Of a stretch of DNA of 64,000 nt, positions 35,885 to 45,282 are shown one piece after another; positions within the stretch are counted from its first letter, which is position 1; every line of letters starts with the position of its first letter. The DNA comes from Bacteroidota bacterium (GTDB taxonomy: Bacteria; Bacteroidota; Bacteroidia; Bacteroidales; JAGONC01): positions 62,001 to 126,000 of the forward strand of contig JAKLFC010000004.1 of the NCBI GenBank assembly GCA_022711405.1, read 5' to 3'. Both the position numbers and the translations under genes were made by a program. The notes beneath the pieces were generated by a model that saw only the letters and a program-made list of their open reading frames with translations, made no database searches and was not told the DNA's origin.

Positions 35885-35892
35885 TATTTTTG
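35885..35892 (+). promoter_or_regulatory. Possible -7 element for the outer-membrane protein gene
   Basis: TATTTTTG, 72 bases before ATG 35965, matches TAnnTTTG. No good -33 element. Confidence 0.35.
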
Positions 35893-35964
35893 CAGCCCGG
35901 GCAACCATTTACAATTAATCCGTCTTTAAAATATCAAACACGTACGAATACTAATTTCCATCAC

Positions 35965-36714
35965 ATGAAAAGATTTCCTTTCGTGGTCTGGATGCTCCTT
36001 TTACTTCCTATGACCACTTTTGCACAACAGCAGGAACTTGATGCCCTTTACCTGAAAAACGGAAGTATTTTACGTGGGAAGGTTCTGGAAAGCACACCGG
36101 GGAAGGATGTTAACATCGAGATGGTGGGCAGCAACATCCTGGTGGTCCCTGAGAACGAAATTGAGAAGATCGTCATGCGGGAAACGGACCCCGAAACCTC
36201 TTCGAAGACCAGTCCGCCCTCAAAGGTTGAAGTTCATCCCCAGGTCCACCTCTTCGGGGGAAGCGACCAGTCGTGGGGGTTTACGGTGAAGACGGCGTAT
36301 GCATTCCCGTTCCGTCTTTCCGTTGGGGCCGGCACCGGTGTGGAGTGGTTCAGTGCAGCCATGCTGCCCCTGTTCGCGGATGTCAGCTATAAGATCCTGC
36401 CGGGAAAATGGTCTCCCTTTGTGTATGCTCAGGCAGGATATGCACTCCCCCTGGAGGAGAACCAAAATACATTGTATTATTATGGTAATCAGAACAACCA
36501 CGGTGGTGTTCTGGCCGGCGCAGGCGCCGGGATACGGAAAGACTTTTCAAACCACGCCGCCATCACGTTCTCGGTGGGTTACCGGTTCCAGCAATCGAGG
36601 ATGACCGCTGAATATAACGCCTGGTATGACGATGATCCTGGTCATGAAGTGAAAGCAGAACGCACGGAGCAGTTCAACAGGGTCGCCCTGAGCCTGGGAT
36701 TCATGTTTCGCTAA
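35965..36714 (+). CDS. Outer-membrane beta-barrel protein of unknown function
   Basis: A 249-residue exported protein. ATG 35965 opens a clear signal peptide (to TTFAQQQ); the longer frame from 35890 is non-coding leader. Residues 25-75 are a small module (LYLKNGSILRGKVLESTP) common at the start of Bacteroidota outer-membrane proteins; 100-249 form an 8-strand-like barrel ending with the typical terminal aromatic strand (RVALSLGFMFR). The gap to the LVIVD gene is 18 bases, suggesting co-transcription. Confidence 0.83.
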   Translation: MKRFPFVVWMLLLLPMTTFAQQQELDALYLKNGSILRGKVLESTPGKDVNIEMVGSNILVVPENEIEKIVMRETDPETSSKTSPPSKVEVHPQVHLFGGSDQSWGFTVKTAYAFPFRLSVGAGTGVEWFSAAMLPLFADVSYKILPGKWSPFVYAQAGYALPLEENQNTLYYYGNQNNHGGVLAGAGAGIRKDFSNHAAITFSVGYRFQQSRMTAEYNAWYDDDPGHEVKAERTEQFNRVALSLGFMFR

Positions 36715-36732
36715 TCTATAATAACCACCACT

Positions 36733-38034
36733 ATGAAAACCACATACAACCTGTTCCTTCTGTCACTGATGGCAGGATGCACCCTGTTCCTGACATCCTG
36801 TAAGGATACCTTTACCGAAACCAGGACCTACATGGCCTATGTACCGGAGTATATGCCATACGACGAGCTCAGGGAACCGGTAGAAGTATCGGAATCCAGC
36901 CCCATCGAAACGATGGGGAAAATCTATATTAAAGACAACTACCTGTTCGTCAATGAAAAATATGAGGGGATCCATGTTTTTGATAATTCTGATCCCTCCC
37001 ATCCTGTTGATCTTTGCTTCATCCCGATCCCCGGCAATGTGGACCTGGCCATCATGGGCAATTTCCTTTATGCCGACAGTTACATTGACCTGGTGGTGCT
37101 GAATATTGCCGACATCGCTCAACCGGAACAGGTGTTCAGGCTGGAGGGAGTGTTTCCCTACACCATCCCCGATGTGGAAAGTGATTACCCCATTGCTCCC
37201 ATTGACCAGGAAAAGGGGGTGATCAGCGGGTGGTCGCTGGAGGAATATACCGAGGAATACGAGGGCGATATTGCGCCACCTCCTGTATATTACTGGGACA
37301 AAGGAATGGATGTGTGGATGTCCTACAGCAATTCAGAGTCAGGAGGATATGTTTCTCAGACGGTAGGCGTGGGCGGTTCACTGGCACGCTGCATTATTGC
37401 GGGCAGCACCCTTTTTGTACTGAACCAGATGGAGATGCAGCTGATCGATCTCAGTGTGGCGGATAAGCCGGCAAAAGGTCCTGTATTCTATCTTTCGCGG
37501 ATCGCCGAAACGGTTTTTACTGACAGCACATTCCTGTATATCGGAACCCAGACGGGCATGCTTCTTTATGATATAAAGCAGCCTGCCTGGCCGGTTTACC
37601 TGGCGGCTTATGATCATTTTCAGAGTTGCGATCCCGTGGTGGTGGAGGAGGGGACTGCCTATGTCACCATGCGTTCAGGCAACCGTTGCGGTGGCTGGCA
37701 GAATCAGATGGACGTGCTGAATGTTGTGGATCCGAAGAACCCGGTATTGATAAAGAGTTATACGATGGCGGAACCATACGGGCTGGGAATTGATCATAAG
37801 ACCCTTTTCGTGTGTGACGGCCCCGCCGGACTGAAGGTATACGATGCGTCCAATCCCGCAGCGATCGATTCACATATCATCAAAATCTATCCAGGCATCC
37901 AGGCAAGGGATGTCATCCCGCGGAATGGAATTTTGATCATGATCACCACGACGGGGATCGTACAATATGATTATTCCGATTTGAACAATATTGTGGAGAT
38001 CAGCAAGATTCCGTTTGCCCTTGAAGATAAATAA
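36733..38034 (+). CDS. LVIVD-repeat lipoprotein
   Basis: A 433-residue lipoprotein (signal ends LFLTSC, Cys22). It consists of beta-propeller-like LVIVD repeats: GIHVFDNSDPSHPVDL, LVVLNIADIAQPEQVF, GMLLYDIKQPAWPVYLAAYD, GLKVYDASNPAAID. LVIVD proteins are surface-exposed and their role is unknown. It is in one operon with the barrel protein. Confidence 0.87.
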   Translation: MKTTYNLFLLSLMAGCTLFLTSCKDTFTETRTYMAYVPEYMPYDELREPVEVSESSPIETMGKIYIKDNYLFVNEKYEGIHVFDNSDPSHPVDLCFIPIPGNVDLAIMGNFLYADSYIDLVVLNIADIAQPEQVFRLEGVFPYTIPDVESDYPIAPIDQEKGVISGWSLEEYTEEYEGDIAPPPVYYWDKGMDVWMSYSNSESGGYVSQTVGVGGSLARCIIAGSTLFVLNQMEMQLIDLSVADKPAKGPVFYLSRIAETVFTDSTFLYIGTQTGMLLYDIKQPAWPVYLAAYDHFQSCDPVVVEEGTAYVTMRSGNRCGGWQNQMDVLNVVDPKNPVLIKSYTMAEPYGLGIDHKTLFVCDGPAGLKVYDASNPAAIDSHIIKIYPGIQARDVIPRNGILIMITTTGIVQYDYSDLNNIVEISKIPFALEDK

Positions 38035-38041
38035 TTACATG

Positions 38042-40267
38042 TTATTCGGGTAAAAAGTTTTCCAGAATCCAGTAATTATATAAAGGAGCAAACTCACTGT
38101 TTGTGCTATGACCCGTTGCCATTAGCTTTCTTCCGTCGGGAGACCATCGTAACTCACTCAGCCGGTATCCTGCCGGTGCATCTGCCAGTTGATTGAAAGA
38201 TCCATCATGCAGATTTATCAGGATGAGTTTCTGGGTAGAAGTTTTTGACATGGATGTGTCACTCTCGGTAAAAATGAAACGGCTTCCATCCGGAGACCAT
38301 GCCGATGCGTACATTTCCATGCCGCCAATCGTCTTCCCGGCTGAGGCCTGATAAAGAGAACGGGCAGCGTTTTCTTTTACAGAGAAGATTTGCAGCCCGG
38401 ATCCTTCCCTGAACATCAGGCTCTCACCCTCTGGCGACCATGTCGCTTCAAGATTGACGGTGGAAGCACCGATGAGCTTTATCGTTCCATTTGATACGTT
38501 TACAATCATCAGGCTATCTCCAATCCGATAGCAAATATTCTCTCCGGTGGGGGAGGGCAGGCCCCACACTGGCATCTTCACCCGCGGAACGACCACGGTC
38601 AGTTGCTGCCCGTCAGGATCGCATTTGAGAATTTCAACATTCCCTTCTCCCAATAATTTAAAGAACATCATTTTCCCGGTGCCAGGAATCAGATTGATGT
38701 TGATCAGACCACCTTTGAATGTTTTCGGATCAACCGTATCACCATTGTAGACCTGTTTTATCTCGTTATTTCCGAGTGAAACTTCATAGATACCTGCTTT
38801 GAAGGATTTGTCAAATCCGGCAAAGAACAACGACTGATTTCTCGGATGCCAGGCAACGTTCACAACGTAATAACCTTCCAGGGGTAACTCCCTTTCGGCT
38901 CCCTTTTCGTCGAGAACAAATAATTTAGGCCAGCTAAGCTGTCCTCTTCGTGACTGATAGGCGATCATTTTCCCGTCGGGAGAATAGCGGGGGAAGGAAT
39001 GGTCGGTGGGATAAACAGAAATTGGAGCAATTGTACCATTGAGCTTTCCGCTCACCTGTTCCACGGGGATTGTGAACAGATTGGCCGGCTCCGCCCCTCC
39101 CATCATGAACAGAAAGAGCTTTCCGCCTGCCGTGAGATCGTTGATCCTGGTGCGCCAGCCAAGGTCCTGTTTCAGGATAAATGGGGTGCCAACCGCGCCG
39201 CCATCCTTCATCTGCACCCCCCAAAGATCAACACTCCGGTTTCGATCGCTCAAAAACACCAGGTATTTTCCGTCAGGTGACCAGACCGGATTCTCATCAC
39301 GCCCGGGATGGGAAGTCACCCGCTCTTTTCGGCTGCCATCAGAAGTCCACACATAGATGTCCGTATTCCCGGCTCCATCGTCAAGGGCGCAGGCGACATA
39401 ATCCCCATAGGGAGAGATCTTTGGCTCACTTTTGAAGTCACTTGAACTACCCGATACGAGGAACTGCACCTGACCATCGGAGGTGATAGTACAGATTTTA
39501 ACTTTCCAGTCGTCTCCTTCAAAAAAGCACAATATTTTCTTCCCATCGCGTGACCAATCAGTCGGATAGATCCTGTGGGCTGTGTTTTTTAAAAGCAGAC
39601 GTGAATTTGAACCATCAACATCGCGGATATGGAGTTCATTGCCATTGAAGGTATAAGCAATTTTATTGGACTGTGAAGACCATACCATGGAGGACTGACC
39701 ACTCACATTGCCTTCTACGAGAATTTTTGTCTTTCCGGATCCAATCTCAAGAATATTGATGCCTGTTGGAGATCCTTCTTTTGAATATTCAACATAGGCT
39801 ATTTTTTTTCCGTCGGGCGCAAGGCGGGCAAACGGGGTATTAAGCTGTGGATTATCGAGTTTTTTCATTGTTAGCTGGTTGTTTACCTCAATCTGATCCT
39901 TCGGTAAAAAGTCTTTTTCAGAACCGCCAGCATTACCAAGCGCCTCCAGCTTTGCTTTCGCCAGGTTCACCACCTCGGTCTGATCAGGATATGTATTGAC
40001 CAGGCGCGTGAAGTATTCAGTAGCTTTGTCTTTTCCCATTTTTTCATTGACCAGCCCCAGGTGATAAAGGGTCTTTGCAGCCACGGGCCTGTCATTCGGA
40101 TATTCCTTCAGAATGTTCTGATAGAGTGCAACCGCTTTATCCAGGTCGCCGGTCACTTCTTCCTCATAAATGGCCGCGGCAAGCTGTACCGATGCCGTGT
40201 TGTCCTGGGCGGAAAGAGATCCGGTCAGCATTAACAGGGCGACGATTAAGATAATATGTGTTTTCAT
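38042..40267 (-). CDS. TPR-like plus TolB-type beta-propeller protein, paralogue A
   Basis: A 741-residue exported protein. Signal peptide (MLTGSLSAQ), then a short tetratricopeptide-like helical module (residues about 20-120: YEEEVTGDLDKAVALYQNIL, AAKTLYHLGLVNEKMGKDKA), then a WD40/PD40-like propeller with many SPDG motifs (APDGKKIAY, SRDGKKILCF, SPDGKYLVF, SPDGKMIAYQ, SPDGRKLMATG). It ends LENFLPE. ATG 40267 is preferred to an upstream start. Likely a periplasmic or surface protein that binds a partner; function unknown. Paralogue of the next gene. Confidence 0.85.
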   Translation of the reverse strand: MKTHIILIVALLMLTGSLSAQDNTASVQLAAAIYEEEVTGDLDKAVALYQNILKEYPNDRPVAAKTLYHLGLVNEKMGKDKATEYFTRLVNTYPDQTEVVNLAKAKLEALGNAGGSEKDFLPKDQIEVNNQLTMKKLDNPQLNTPFARLAPDGKKIAYVEYSKEGSPTGINILEIGSGKTKILVEGNVSGQSSMVWSSQSNKIAYTFNGNELHIRDVDGSNSRLLLKNTAHRIYPTDWSRDGKKILCFFEGDDWKVKICTITSDGQVQFLVSGSSSDFKSEPKISPYGDYVACALDDGAGNTDIYVWTSDGSRKERVTSHPGRDENPVWSPDGKYLVFLSDRNRSVDLWGVQMKDGGAVGTPFILKQDLGWRTRINDLTAGGKLFLFMMGGAEPANLFTIPVEQVSGKLNGTIAPISVYPTDHSFPRYSPDGKMIAYQSRRGQLSWPKLFVLDEKGAERELPLEGYYVVNVAWHPRNQSLFFAGFDKSFKAGIYEVSLGNNEIKQVYNGDTVDPKTFKGGLININLIPGTGKMMFFKLLGEGNVEILKCDPDGQQLTVVVPRVKMPVWGLPSPTGENICYRIGDSLMIVNVSNGTIKLIGASTVNLEATWSPEGESLMFREGSGLQIFSVKENAARSLYQASAGKTIGGMEMYASAWSPDGSRFIFTESDTSMSKTSTQKLILINLHDGSFNQLADAPAGYRLSELRWSPDGRKLMATGHSTNSEFAPLYNYWILENFLPE

Positions 40268-40316
40268 GTTTTGCTTATTTTTTGATATACGAGTTGCCAT
40301 TACGAGTCGTTAATGC

Positions 40317-42374
40317 TTACTTCGGCAGGAAGTTCTCCAGCACCCACAATTCCCAACTTGACACGTTTTGCGTGAATACCATGCGGTCGCTGCTCGGGTG
40401 CATTTCTAATCCCCAGGCTGCCCCAGGAAAAAGGTAGAGTTTTTCGCCCGGGCCGCCTGCCGCCGAAAACCGCCAAAGCTCGCAGTCAGCCCTGGTGCCA
40501 TTGGTTATCAGAAGCACATGTTTTCCGTCAGGCGTCCATCTGGGGCTTATCAGGCCGCCAGGGACATCGGCTTCCGGAATGCGTGACAACTCCAGTTCCT
40601 TGCCGGATTGAATATCCAGGGTGCCCAGTACATATGATTTGGTCGGTCCTTCACCCCGAAAATAGACAAGCCGTGTCCCATCGGGCGAGATGTCCATATC
40701 GCGGGTGATGAAGCCGCGGTGGATATCTTTTTCCTCGCCGGTTATAAGGTCTTTGCGCCGGACAATGAATTCTTCTCTTTCTTCAAGGGACCGGACTTTG
40801 TAGAAGATCGCCCTGCCGTCAGGAGACCAGTTCGCATCCGGGTTTACCATCTCATTCTCCGTTGGGATCTTTACGAGCTGGCTGACGCTGCCGCTTTCCG
40901 AATCTATTACAAAAAGGCCGACGTTCCCGTTCTCGTCTTCTCCTGTGACTGCGAATCGGTGCCCGTCCGGTGACAGAACTGGCTTGGACCACCACGGTAG
41001 TTGCTTCGGAATGATCTCTCGTATCTCACCGGTCGATTCCGAGCGAATGACCAGCATCATGGAGCGATTGCCAGAGGGCCCCCGGTTATTCATATAGTAA
41101 AGCAGCTTCCCGTCAGGTGACCATGCCGGACAGTTCACCATGGGATAATTCGGGTCCACCAGCGAGGGCGTGCCGGTCACCTTTCCGGTTTGTTCATCCA
41201 ACGTGATAATGAACGAATCGAAAATTCCCTTTCTCTCAATCTGGAAGAGCCTTCCGTCGCGAGCCAGGAAGAGATTACTGGCGTCGCCGAGTTCCCGCCG
41301 GAGTACCTGTGGCTCTCCCCGGGGACGGCCGTCATTCCCGATCCCCAGCAAGTAAAGATCGTGCGTTCCCGACCGGTCACTCACGAACAGTATACCGGAT
41401 CCATCCGGGGTCCAACCGACCATGAAATCGTCCGCCGGGTTATGAACGAGAACCGTATCCTGCTCTGTTGCAGTATTATAGACAAAAATGTCGCCATTCA
41501 TGCTGTAAGTGATGTGCCGTCCGTCCGGAGAGGAACATACCCCCCCAAAATTTCCGAATTCCTGTTCGGGTTTCCCGAAGTCACGAATAGAGCCGTCCTG
41601 CACGGAAATGATATGCCGACGGTAAGCCTGATCCTTGAGATCCTCTGAAAAAGTCAATATATGGCTTCCGTCCGGCATCCAGGCGATCACATACATTGTT
41701 CTTCCATCCTGACCGCTGTGGAGTATTCGCATGGATGATCCGTCAAGCATCGACAGACGAAGCTCTCCATAGCTTTTAACCTGCCAGCTATATGCGATCC
41801 ACTTACCGTCGGGTGAGATCGCTGCAGTACCTGAAGAAAACATATAGTCCACCATTGAACCATCCCGGGTGATTTGCCTTTGCTCTCCTGACTGGAGGCT
41901 GCGAAGCCAAAGATTGCCGTTATTGTCATCGCCTTCAAAAATAACATATTGTCCATCCGGGGAGATGCAGACCGGCATGTTACTACCCGCGACCCAGATC
42001 CGGCGCATGGCAACCTCCGTGCTCCGGGCAGCGGTTCCAGTGCCCAGTGCCGCCAGCCTCGCTTTTGCCAGGTTAACCACCTCGGTCTGATCGGGATACG
42101 TGTTGATCAGACGGGTAAAATACTCACCGGCTTTCTCTTTGCCCATTTTTTCATTCACTATTCCCAGGTGATAGAGGGTTTTTGCAGCCACCGGCCGGTC
42201 ATTCGGGTAGTCCTTCAGAATGTTCTGATAGAGAGCAACTGCTTTATCCAGGTCGCCTGTCACTTCTTCCTCATAGATGGCTGCCGCAAGCTGGACCGAT
42301 GCCGTGTTTTCCTGGGCGTTGAGAGAAGCAGTTAGCAGTGACAGGGAGATGATTAAAAAGAGATGTGTTTTCAT
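40317..42374 (-). CDS. TPR-like plus TolB-type beta-propeller protein, paralogue B
   Basis: A 685-residue exported protein with the same architecture as its downstream neighbour: signal peptide, TPR-like module, then about six propeller repeats (SPDGQYVIF, SPDGKWIAYS, TPDGSGILFVSD, SPDGKLLYYM, SPDGTRLVYF). It ends LENFLPK. The first 110 residues are nearly identical to paralogue A, including at the DNA level, while the propellers have diverged. The gap between them is 50 bases. A two-component system lies directly upstream on the same strand. Confidence 0.85.
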   Translation of the reverse strand: MKTHLFLIISLSLLTASLNAQENTASVQLAAAIYEEEVTGDLDKAVALYQNILKDYPNDRPVAAKTLYHLGIVNEKMGKEKAGEYFTRLINTYPDQTEVVNLAKARLAALGTGTAARSTEVAMRRIWVAGSNMPVCISPDGQYVIFEGDDNNGNLWLRSLQSGEQRQITRDGSMVDYMFSSGTAAISPDGKWIAYSWQVKSYGELRLSMLDGSSMRILHSGQDGRTMYVIAWMPDGSHILTFSEDLKDQAYRRHIISVQDGSIRDFGKPEQEFGNFGGVCSSPDGRHITYSMNGDIFVYNTATEQDTVLVHNPADDFMVGWTPDGSGILFVSDRSGTHDLYLLGIGNDGRPRGEPQVLRRELGDASNLFLARDGRLFQIERKGIFDSFIITLDEQTGKVTGTPSLVDPNYPMVNCPAWSPDGKLLYYMNNRGPSGNRSMMLVIRSESTGEIREIIPKQLPWWSKPVLSPDGHRFAVTGEDENGNVGLFVIDSESGSVSQLVKIPTENEMVNPDANWSPDGRAIFYKVRSLEEREEFIVRRKDLITGEEKDIHRGFITRDMDISPDGTRLVYFRGEGPTKSYVLGTLDIQSGKELELSRIPEADVPGGLISPRWTPDGKHVLLITNGTRADCELWRFSAAGGPGEKLYLFPGAAWGLEMHPSSDRMVFTQNVSSWELWVLENFLPK

Positions 42375-42433
42375 GGTGTCAGTTATTTTTGATAAAAGTA
42401 CCATGGACCCGTGTTAAGTCTTTGAAGATGATG

Positions 42434-43150
42434 TTAAGTTTGGTGAAGGTTCTGCAAAGGTGCATCTGAATTGAATTTATATCCCACACCTCGTACGCCG
42501 GTGATCCAGTGCGATTCCCCCGGATTATCCTCTATTTTCTTACGCAGGTTGGCAATGTGCGTATCCACGGTCCTGGGGGTGACATATACTTCCTCGCCCC
42601 AGACGCTGTTAAGGATATCGTCCCGTTTGAGTACATGCCCGGCATGCTGCATCAGCAGCTTCATCAGGTCGAATTCAATCGTGGTGAGCTGCACCGGTTC
42701 CCCGTTTTTCGTAAACAGGTATTTTGCAGCGTCCAGCTCAAACGGGCCAATGTGAATCTTATCCTTTTCAGATTGATGACCCCTGATCTCCGAACGGCGC
42801 AAAAGGGCTTTGACCCGGGCATGAAGCTCGAACATGCTGAAGGGCTTGGTGATATAATCGTCGGCTCCGAGCTCAAGCCCGAGCACTTTGTCGAATTCCT
42901 GGCTCCTGGCTGTCAGCATGATGATCGGGGTCCCGATATCCCGCTTCCGCAGTTCCTTGCAGATCTCCAGCCCGTTCAGCCCCGGCAGCATCAGGTCGAG
43001 AATGATGATGTCCAGGTCCAGGTCCACTGCCTTTTCGAGCCCTTCCGGTCCTGTGGCGGCAGAGTCGACCCTGTAGCCTTCAAACGTAAAATCATCCTCC
43101 AGGGCCATCCGGATGGCCGGCTCATCTTCAATGATCAGGATCCTTTTCAT
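42434..43150 (-). CDS. OmpR/PhoB-type response regulator
   Basis: A 238-residue DNA-binding response regulator. Receiver domain at 1-120: acidic pocket EDEP, phospho-acceptor Asp in DLDIIILDLMLPGLNG, and the switch Thr/Lys region TARSQEF and DYITKPF. Winged helix at 130-230: TTIEFDLMKLLMQHAGHVLK and RTVDTHIANLRKKIEDNPG. Cognate kinase genes lie upstream, overlapping by 4 bases. Probable targets in the adjacent propeller genes are an inference. Confidence 0.95.
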   Translation of the reverse strand: MKRILIIEDEPAIRMALEDDFTFEGYRVDSAATGPEGLEKAVDLDLDIIILDLMLPGLNGLEICKELRKRDIGTPIIMLTARSQEFDKVLGLELGADDYITKPFSMFELHARVKALLRRSEIRGHQSEKDKIHIGPFELDAAKYLFTKNGEPVQLTTIEFDLMKLLMQHAGHVLKRDDILNSVWGEEVYVTPRTVDTHIANLRKKIEDNPGESHWITGVRGVGYKFNSDAPLQNLHQT

Positions 43151-44262
43151 GTTTCGGTATTTTTATCTATTGATAGATGCACACAGAAGGTGCTGCCTTC
43201 GCCAGGAATGCTTTTCAGCGTCAGGTGCCCCTTATGGACCTCTATGATTCTTTTAACGATGGTCAGACCAATCCCGCTTCCCTTGATTCCCAGCCGCTGC
43301 GGTTCGTCACCGCGATAGAAACGGTCAAATATTTTTTCCTGGTCTTTATCGGGTATCCCGATTCCATAATCCTTCACACAAAGTTGTACTTCTTCGTCCC
43401 TGGAAAACAGATCGATGTCAATTTGCCTGAATTTCCCGGAAAATTTGATGGCATTGTCAACCAGGTTATATATGACCTGAAGGATGGCATTCTTGTCAGC
43501 CCGGATAGGCCGTATCGTATCAGTACAGTTGTACCTTATTTTAAAGCCTGAATCCGTAAGCCTTTCGCGGGTTGATTCAAGAAAATTCCGGAGGAGTTCA
43601 TCCAGGTCCAGGTCGATAAACTCGTATTTTTTACGGTCCTCGTCTATTCTCGAAAAATCCAGGATATTATCGATCAGGTGACTGAGACGTTCGCTTTCCT
43701 GCAGCATCGCCGAATAATAGGCCGATTTGCGTTCTTCCGTCTGAACCCGTTTGTGATGCAGCAGTTCAGTCATCATACGGATAGAAGTGAGCGGGCTTTT
43801 CAATTCATGGGACACATTCGAAATGAATTCCGATTTCAGTTTATTCAACCGCAGTTCCATGTTGAGTGTATAAAGTGTAAAGACAAAACCGAGTACCATG
43901 AGGAGTGCGATCAGGATGAAAATAAAAAGATAGATGCCGCTTCCGGCTTTCCATAATGTAGCAATAAAGCCAGGTTTATTTTTACTTAACAGCAAACTCC
44001 ATTTAGGAAGATTTTCGGGAAAGGGGAAAGCCAGGTAGCCGATGTCTTCCGTACTGATCCTGGAAAAAATGAGCTTTCCGTTATTATCTTCAACCTTAAG
44101 GTTCATTGAAGCCTCCGGGTCGAGTTTCCGGATCAGCTTATCTGATACTGATTTCAGATACTCCGGGAAATCAATCACCATACTGCTTTGAACGCCAGCA
44201 TCATTCTCTGTTGACAGATACACGGCTGTAAGTTCAGCTGCATTGATCGGTATACTGGTCAT
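43147..44262 (-). CDS. Sensor histidine kinase, C-terminal part (split gene)
   Basis: A 371-residue frame with a periplasmic-like N-terminal stretch (PINAAELTAVYLSTEND), one membrane helix (IYLFIFILIALLMVLGFVF), HisKA with the phospho-acceptor in FISNVSHELKSPLTSIRMM, and HATPase_c with N-box YNLVDNAIKFSG, G1 VKDYGIGIP and G2 GSGIGLTIVKRI. It lacks the first transmembrane helix that kinases of this type need. That helix is in the frame just upstream. ATG 44262 gives an ATGA overlap. The two frames read as one kinase interrupted at an A7 tract (44267-44273). Confidence 0.8.
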   Translation of the reverse strand: MTSIPINAAELTAVYLSTENDAGVQSSMVIDFPEYLKSVSDKLIRKLDPEASMNLKVEDNNGKLIFSRISTEDIGYLAFPFPENLPKWSLLLSKNKPGFIATLWKAGSGIYLFIFILIALLMVLGFVFTLYTLNMELRLNKLKSEFISNVSHELKSPLTSIRMMTELLHHKRVQTEERKSAYYSAMLQESERLSHLIDNILDFSRIDEDRKKYEFIDLDLDELLRNFLESTRERLTDSGFKIRYNCTDTIRPIRADKNAILQVIYNLVDNAIKFSGKFRQIDIDLFSRDEEVQLCVKDYGIGIPDKDQEKIFDRFYRGDEPQRLGIKGSGIGLTIVKRIIEVHKGHLTLKSIPGEGSTFCVHLSIDKNTET

Positions 44263-45188
44263 TCCATTTTTTTCCCTTTCCACTGACCATAACCGCTTGT
44301 CAGGATCAGGTCCGGACCTGTGAGTATGCGGATGAGTGTTTCAGTGCGGGCTTTTTGACGATCAAGCTCCCGCAGGAGGGAATCAAGGACCGGGCCTATT
44401 TCCTGAACGATCTCTTTGAAGGATTGGTAAAACAGTTCAAACTGATTTTTATCATATTCACAGGAGGGATATCTTAAAAGCTTCAGGTATTGACGTGAAT
44501 TGGTATTCAGTTCATCCATTTCTCCCATGGCTTGATTGATCTTCAGTATTTCCAGGCTGGCCATCAGTGCGATCGGTATCTCCCCGTTTAGAAGGCTTCC
44601 CGGGTAATTCTGCCGGATCTCGTCATAAATGGCCTTTGCCCGGTCGGGCTGGTTTGTCCTGTTGTACAGTCGGGCTGCGGCCACCATGGCCTGGATCTTT
44701 TCTGCGGTATCGCTTGTATGGAGGATCCTATCCTGATAAAACCGGATCGCCTCCGGATACCTGCGCTCGATATATTCTAACCGCAGGCCCTCTTTGAGGT
44801 TGGCTTGCAGGTTGGGCTTTTCAGGCTGAACTGTCATGAGTTCAGTCGTGAGATAGAGCAATTGATGGGATATGAGTTTTGCTGAACCACCTATGTCTTT
44901 GACAATAAAAGCAAGCAGGGAAGGATCGTGTTTTCCTGAATTGTAAAGTGGGGAGGAGGTCTTCTGTTCATTCATCAACAGGTGAAAGCTGGAATCAATG
45001 GCATTGAAGAAAGCCCCGCTGGTCATTTCCAGCTTTTTCAAACTCTCCTTCCCGCGCAGGGCCTGGTCGTTACGAATTCCCCGGTAGGCCAGATAACCAA
45101 GGATGATCCCTGGCAGCACTACAGCCAGGATATAGTACAGGATGATTTTTTTCTTGCGTGATCCAGGCTTATTGGATTTTTTAATCAT
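44259..45188 (-). CDS. Sensor histidine kinase, N-terminal part (split gene)
   Basis: A 309-residue frame with a cytoplasmic basic tail, one membrane helix (IILYYILAVVLPGIILGYLAY) and a long periplasmic sensory domain with TPR-like helices (RRYPEAIRFYQDRIL, AARLYNRTNQPDRAKAIYDEI). It ends LTSGYGQWKGKKME at a TGA just after seven A residues. A one-base shift at that tract continues directly into the kinase frame, giving a joined protein of about 680 residues. A separate N-terminal protein is possible but less likely. Confidence 0.75.
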   Translation of the reverse strand: MIKKSNKPGSRKKKIILYYILAVVLPGIILGYLAYRGIRNDQALRGKESLKKLEMTSGAFFNAIDSSFHLLMNEQKTSSPLYNSGKHDPSLLAFIVKDIGGSAKLISHQLLYLTTELMTVQPEKPNLQANLKEGLRLEYIERRYPEAIRFYQDRILHTSDTAEKIQAMVAAARLYNRTNQPDRAKAIYDEIRQNYPGSLLNGEIPIALMASLEILKINQAMGEMDELNTNSRQYLKLLRYPSCEYDKNQFELFYQSFKEIVQEIGPVLDSLLRELDRQKARTETLIRILTGPDLILTSGYGQWKGKKME

Positions 45189-45282
45189 TGCAGAGCTAAT
45201 GATTAGTAAATATACAAAAAGCCAGAAGGTTGGGTGTCAAGAATCGGAGAAATTGTGTTAAGAAACGGCCAAGCTAATCTCC

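Noticed and set aside
42509..43318. Long plus-strand frame opposite the response regulator and kinase
   Set aside because: It is the antisense shadow of two well-supported genes and shows no family motif.
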